Origin: Theodoxus fluviatilis
Lineage: Eukaryota; Mollusca; Gastropoda; Cycloneritida; Neritidae
Direction: 5' to 3'
NCBI GenBank assembly: GCA_034096865.1
Contig: JAWQFJ010001179.1
Coordinates: 48,139 to 58,779 of the forward strand
DNA: 10,641 nucleotides
Below, in pieces: positions 8,501-10,641 of the stretch. Within the stretch, counting starts at the first letter, position 1. Every line of letters begins with the position of its first letter. Both the position numbers and the translations under genes were made by a program. The notes under the pieces are model-generated. The model had not been told where the DNA came from. It worked only from the letters and a program-made list of their open reading frames with translations, and made no database searches.

Positions 8501-9249
8501 GGGTCCACACGTTAAATGTGATTTAAATCCAATCCCAAATGGCCCTTTATTTCTTGTTGCCTCGCAACACTTTTTTTGTTTACCCTTTTTTTGGGGATGT
8601 TACGCATCCCAGTAGATGCCCCCTAATTACAAAATGCAGCCTTAAACGGCACCCCTACCCGCCAAAAAAACAAATGGTTTCCCCGGGCCCCCAATCACGA
8701 CGTTCCCTGTTTTAAAGTTTTTTTACATTTTTCCCCCCCCCCCTTCCCCCTACCCCGCCCCCCCTGGAAACCAAGGACACAACAGAAGGCCAAAGCGCTG
8801 CAATGGTTTGTGGTTTAAAAAGCCCAAATGGTTTAAAAAAAAGGAACCCCCAACGCAAAAAAAAAACAACGTTTTTTTTTTGCCCAGGGGCCCCGCGCAC
8901 GGTTTTGTGGGTCAATCACTAATTGTTACATGCCTTTTTACCAAAAAAAACCGGGACAAACAACAAAAAACCCTTCTCCCCACATGCCCTAAACGGTTTG
9001 AAGTGTGGGTTGCTGGGGCCAAAAAAATGTGGGTTTTTTTCCCCCCAGTGGGCCCAACCAGTGGGGTCCCCCCCCCACGTCCCCCCCCAATTGCCATGCC
9101 AGCAAGGGCGGCCCCTCCCCCCCGCCCAAAACGTCCCCAAAAAAACAAGACGTGGAGCCCACACCCCCCCCCCCACATTTGTTTTTTTCCAAATGCAAAA
9201 ATTTTTTTTTTTTCCATTTTTTTTCCCCTTCCCCACCTTTCCCAACCCT
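8501..9249. other. Homopolymer-inflated, probably unreliable consensus
   Basis: Seen: runs of 5 to 10 of A, C, G and T follow one another throughout (for example near 8725-8765, 8835-8882, 9020-9095 and 9165-9235), unlike anything in the first 8 kb. Reading frames over this stretch are long only because stop codons are rare in such sequence. Inference: this is low-quality read consensus rather than biology. I see no credible gene. Confidence 0.6.
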
Positions 9250-9299
9250 CCCCCCCCCCCCCCACCCCCCCCCCACCCACCCCCCCCCCCCCCCCAACC

Positions 9300-9351
<52 letters not shown>

Positions 9352-9375
9352 ACCCCCACCCGCCCCCCCCCCCCC

Positions 9376-9412
<37 letters not shown>

Positions 9413-9486
9413 CCCCCCCCCCCCCCCCCCCCCCCTACCCCCCCCCCCCCCCCCCCCCCCCCCCACCCCCCCCCCCACCCCCCCCC

Positions 9487-9517
<31 letters not shown>
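9250..9517. repeat. Poly-C tract with sparse A interruptions
   Basis: Seen: 268 bp that are nearly all C. One run of 51 C (9301-9351) is uninterrupted. Interruptions are mostly single A, with G at 9362 and 9412 and TA at 9436-9437. It may be a distorted version of a (CCCCA)n-type repeat like the one at 6381-6468. The poly-Pro and poly-Gly frames covering it are artefacts. Confidence 0.85.
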
Positions 9518-9765
9518 ACACACTCACACGCAACTGCCACGCGCCGCGCCTCACGCACAGCACGCACCGCACTACAATGCCCATGCCACACACACGCACA
9601 AATGCACGATCAACCCTAATTACGACATTTCTCATCACATTGCAGAAGATGATCCCGCGTTTTTTTCGTGTGCGTGCGACACCTCACTCATGTTCGCGGC
9701 CACTCACGCACATCACAAACACACACACACACTCACAACACAACACCACACACCACGCCATACAC
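9518..9765. repeat. Degenerate CA-rich simple repeat region
   Basis: Seen: ACACACTCACACGC, CCACACACACGCACA and (CA)n blocks near 9718-9760, separated by CGCAC-rich and mixed sequence (about 9600-9700) of ordinary complexity. It looks like an (AC)n locus that is heavily mutated or badly read. Confidence 0.6.
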
Positions 9766-9802
9766 TCCGATCCTTTTGGAATGAAATTTCAACTGTATAT
9801 TA

Positions 9803-9883
9803 ATCCTTGCGCGGATCTAGGGGGGTTGCTGGGGGTGCTCGAGTCACCCCCCCCCCCAAAAAAAAAAAAAAAAAAAAAAAAAA
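9803..9883. repeat. G/C hairpin followed by poly-C and a 26-base poly(A) run
   Basis: Seen: GGATCTAGGGGGG, then GGGGGTG (9831-9837) complementary to CACCCCC (9845-9851) around CTCGAGT, then C-run, then 26 A (9858-9883). Remembered, not checked: GCGGATC(T/C)AGGGGGG with a following C-run is a motif seen in dispersed repeats of many animals. A poly(A) next to it could be a retroposon tail, but nothing upstream identifies one. Confidence 0.45.
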
Positions 9884-9918
9884 CCACCGTGGCAGCCGGG
9901 ATTTGGGGGAAGGTGGGA

Positions 9919-10141
9919 GGGGGGGGGGGTGGTTGCTCCAATATGTTGATCTACTTCCCACCTCATCGGATATCGGCACACTTTGCTTGGTAGCAGAGAC
10001 AGTATAGTTAGTAAAAAGCTTGGGAAGGAGGGGGGGGGGGGGCTAAAAGATGCTGGGCCCAGATGCTGTACTACTCTCCACTTGGTATAAGCACACTCTA
10101 CTTGGCAGCCAAGGTAGCTGGGGAGGGAGGGGGGGGGGGGG
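9919..10141. repeat. Diverged tandem repeat, about 100-115 bp units separated by G-runs
   Basis: Seen: G-runs at 9919-9929, 10030-10042 and 10129-10141. The two intervening units share CTACT, TCCCAC/CTCCAC, TAT followed by GCACACT, and CTTGG(T/C)AGC in the same order. The GCACACT copies begin at 9976 and 10091, a 115-bp shift. The units also differ by several small gaps. This is a local tandem duplication, and the flanking G-runs may be length-inflated. Confidence 0.6.
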
Positions 10142-10269
10142 TGCTGCTATAATTAAGATGCCTTCCTTTTGCTACTCGCACAGACAAATCAAACCCGGGC
10201 AGAGACAGGAAGAATCTGTGACCAAACAAAAACTCTTGGAAATGACCGCACTGCCAGATTGCACAGATT

Positions 10270-10328
10270 GAAAATTCAAGCTCTAAATCTAATATCAGTT
10301 AGCACGCATTTAAAAAAAATCACATCTA
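10270..10328 (+). repeat. 59-bp direct repeat, left copy
   Basis: Seen: starts GAAAATTCAAGCTC and ends TCACATCTA. It matches 10501-10558 except for T/C at 10288, T/C at 10299 and one extra A in the A-run. The matched sequence stops abruptly on both sides. Confidence 0.95.
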
Positions 10329-10500
10329 CGCTTACAACTCGCTTTTTCGCTTACAACTGTCATGAGGTCAGCGCCGATCACGGGCTGACCTCATGACAAG
10401 CTGGCCAATGAGATGCAAGGAACGAAACGGCCATCTCTTTCCGTGGTTTTCATTGGTTCGAACACTGGAGTTGTAAGCGAAAAAGAACTTGTGTAATATC
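10329..10500. repeat. 172-bp inverted-repeat segment between the direct repeats
   Basis: Seen: CTTTTTCGCTTACAACT (10342-10358) is the exact complement of AGTTGTAAGCGAAAAAG (10469-10485). A further copy of CGCTTACAACT starts at the first base of the segment (10329-10339). Inside are a 15-bp hairpin (10358-10398) and an inverted CCAATGA/TCATTGG pair (10405-10411, 10450-10456). No reading frame of note. It could be a small foldback element or MITE, or part of a 231-bp-period tandem repeat. Confidence 0.7.
10358..10398. repeat. 15-bp perfect hairpin
   Basis: Seen: TGTCATGAGGTCAGC (10358-10372) pairs with GCTGACCTCATGACA (10384-10398) across an 11-base loop. The loop can add a CCG/CGG pairing. 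Each arm holds an AGGTCA half site. No T-run follows, so it is not a bacterial-type terminator. Confidence 0.9.
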
Positions 10501-10558
10501 GAAAATTCAAGCTCTAAACCTAATATCAGCTAGCACGCATTTAAAAAAATCACATCTA
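10501..10558 (+). repeat. 58-bp direct repeat, right copy
   Basis: Seen: partner of 10270-10328, with 7 instead of 8 A in the A-run. After 10558 the sequence diverges (GTAAACCAGCC) from what follows the left copy (CGCTTACAACT). Confidence 0.95.
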
Positions 10559-10641
10559 AGTAAACCAGCCAGCCTAGTACTGTGAACAGATTTGAAAGCG
10601 ACAGCAAGAAAACAATAAAAAACCTCGAACACTCAGGTCTA

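Noticed and set aside
8594..8610. GGGATG/CATCCC hairpin.
   Set aside because: A 6-bp stem in error-prone sequence is expected by chance.
8808..9993. Long poly-proline forward reading frames (331 and 356 residues) and poly-glycine reverse frames.
   Set aside because: They are open only because poly-C/G and A/C runs lack stop codons. All frames on both strands are open at once and the sequence is probably unreliable.
10270..10558. Direct repeats considered as LTRs of a miniature retrotransposon.
   Set aside because: They lack TG...CA ends, are only 58-59 bp, and no primer binding site or polypurine tract is visible next to them.

Overview
The window looks like animal nuclear DNA, most likely from a mollusc and perhaps a gastropod. 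It has a spliced gene with canonical donor and acceptor signals, a 2-kb intron, a long AT-rich 3' flank, many microsatellites, and a dispersed element rich in TGACCTTGA/TCAAGGTCA. From memory that element type is common in mollusc genomes, but I could not search for it. Nothing looks prokaryotic: there are no operons, no ribosome binding sites and no dense coding. The taxon is inference; the splice and repeat architecture is read directly.

Region by region. Bases 1-160 are an internal (or left-cut) coding exon in frame 1, ending in phase 1 at a GTCAGT donor. Bases 161-2199 are an intron holding a TAA-rich SINE-like repeat, a 50-bp (AC)n tract and a possible broken coding relic on the minus strand. 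Bases 2200-2870 are the terminal coding exon; it restores the frame exactly and ends at TAG. Together the exons give a 276-residue C-terminal tail rich in Ser, Pro, Arg and His. It looks disordered and phosphorylation-prone, and I cannot assign it to a family. Bases 2871 to about 3890 are a plausible 3' UTR with an AATAAA at 3868. Bases 3891-4912 hold nothing recognisable.

Bases 4913-5747 form a non-coding repeat element bounded by an 11-bp inverted repeat. It carries a CCGT/CCGG minisatellite near its left end and about a dozen AGGTCA-type nuclear-receptor half sites. From 5748 to about 8330 the sequence is mostly AT-rich and non-coding, interrupted by (CCCCA)n, (CTTT)n and (CTC)n tracts.

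From about 8340 to 9900 the sequence is dominated by long homopolymers of all four bases, including 24 G, 23 T and 51 C in a row. Much of this is probably unreliable consensus. The long poly-proline and poly-glycine reading frames there should not be treated as genes. Bases 9803-10141 hold a G/C hairpin followed by a poly(A) run, then a diverged 100-115-bp tandem repeat whose units are separated by G-runs. Bases 10270-10558 hold a compact nested structure: a 59-bp direct repeat on each side of a 172-bp segment with a 17-bp inverted repeat and a 15-bp hairpin.

The two exons are the only coding features I would stand behind. The most interesting non-coding structures are the AGGTCA-loaded element and the nested repeat at the right end.
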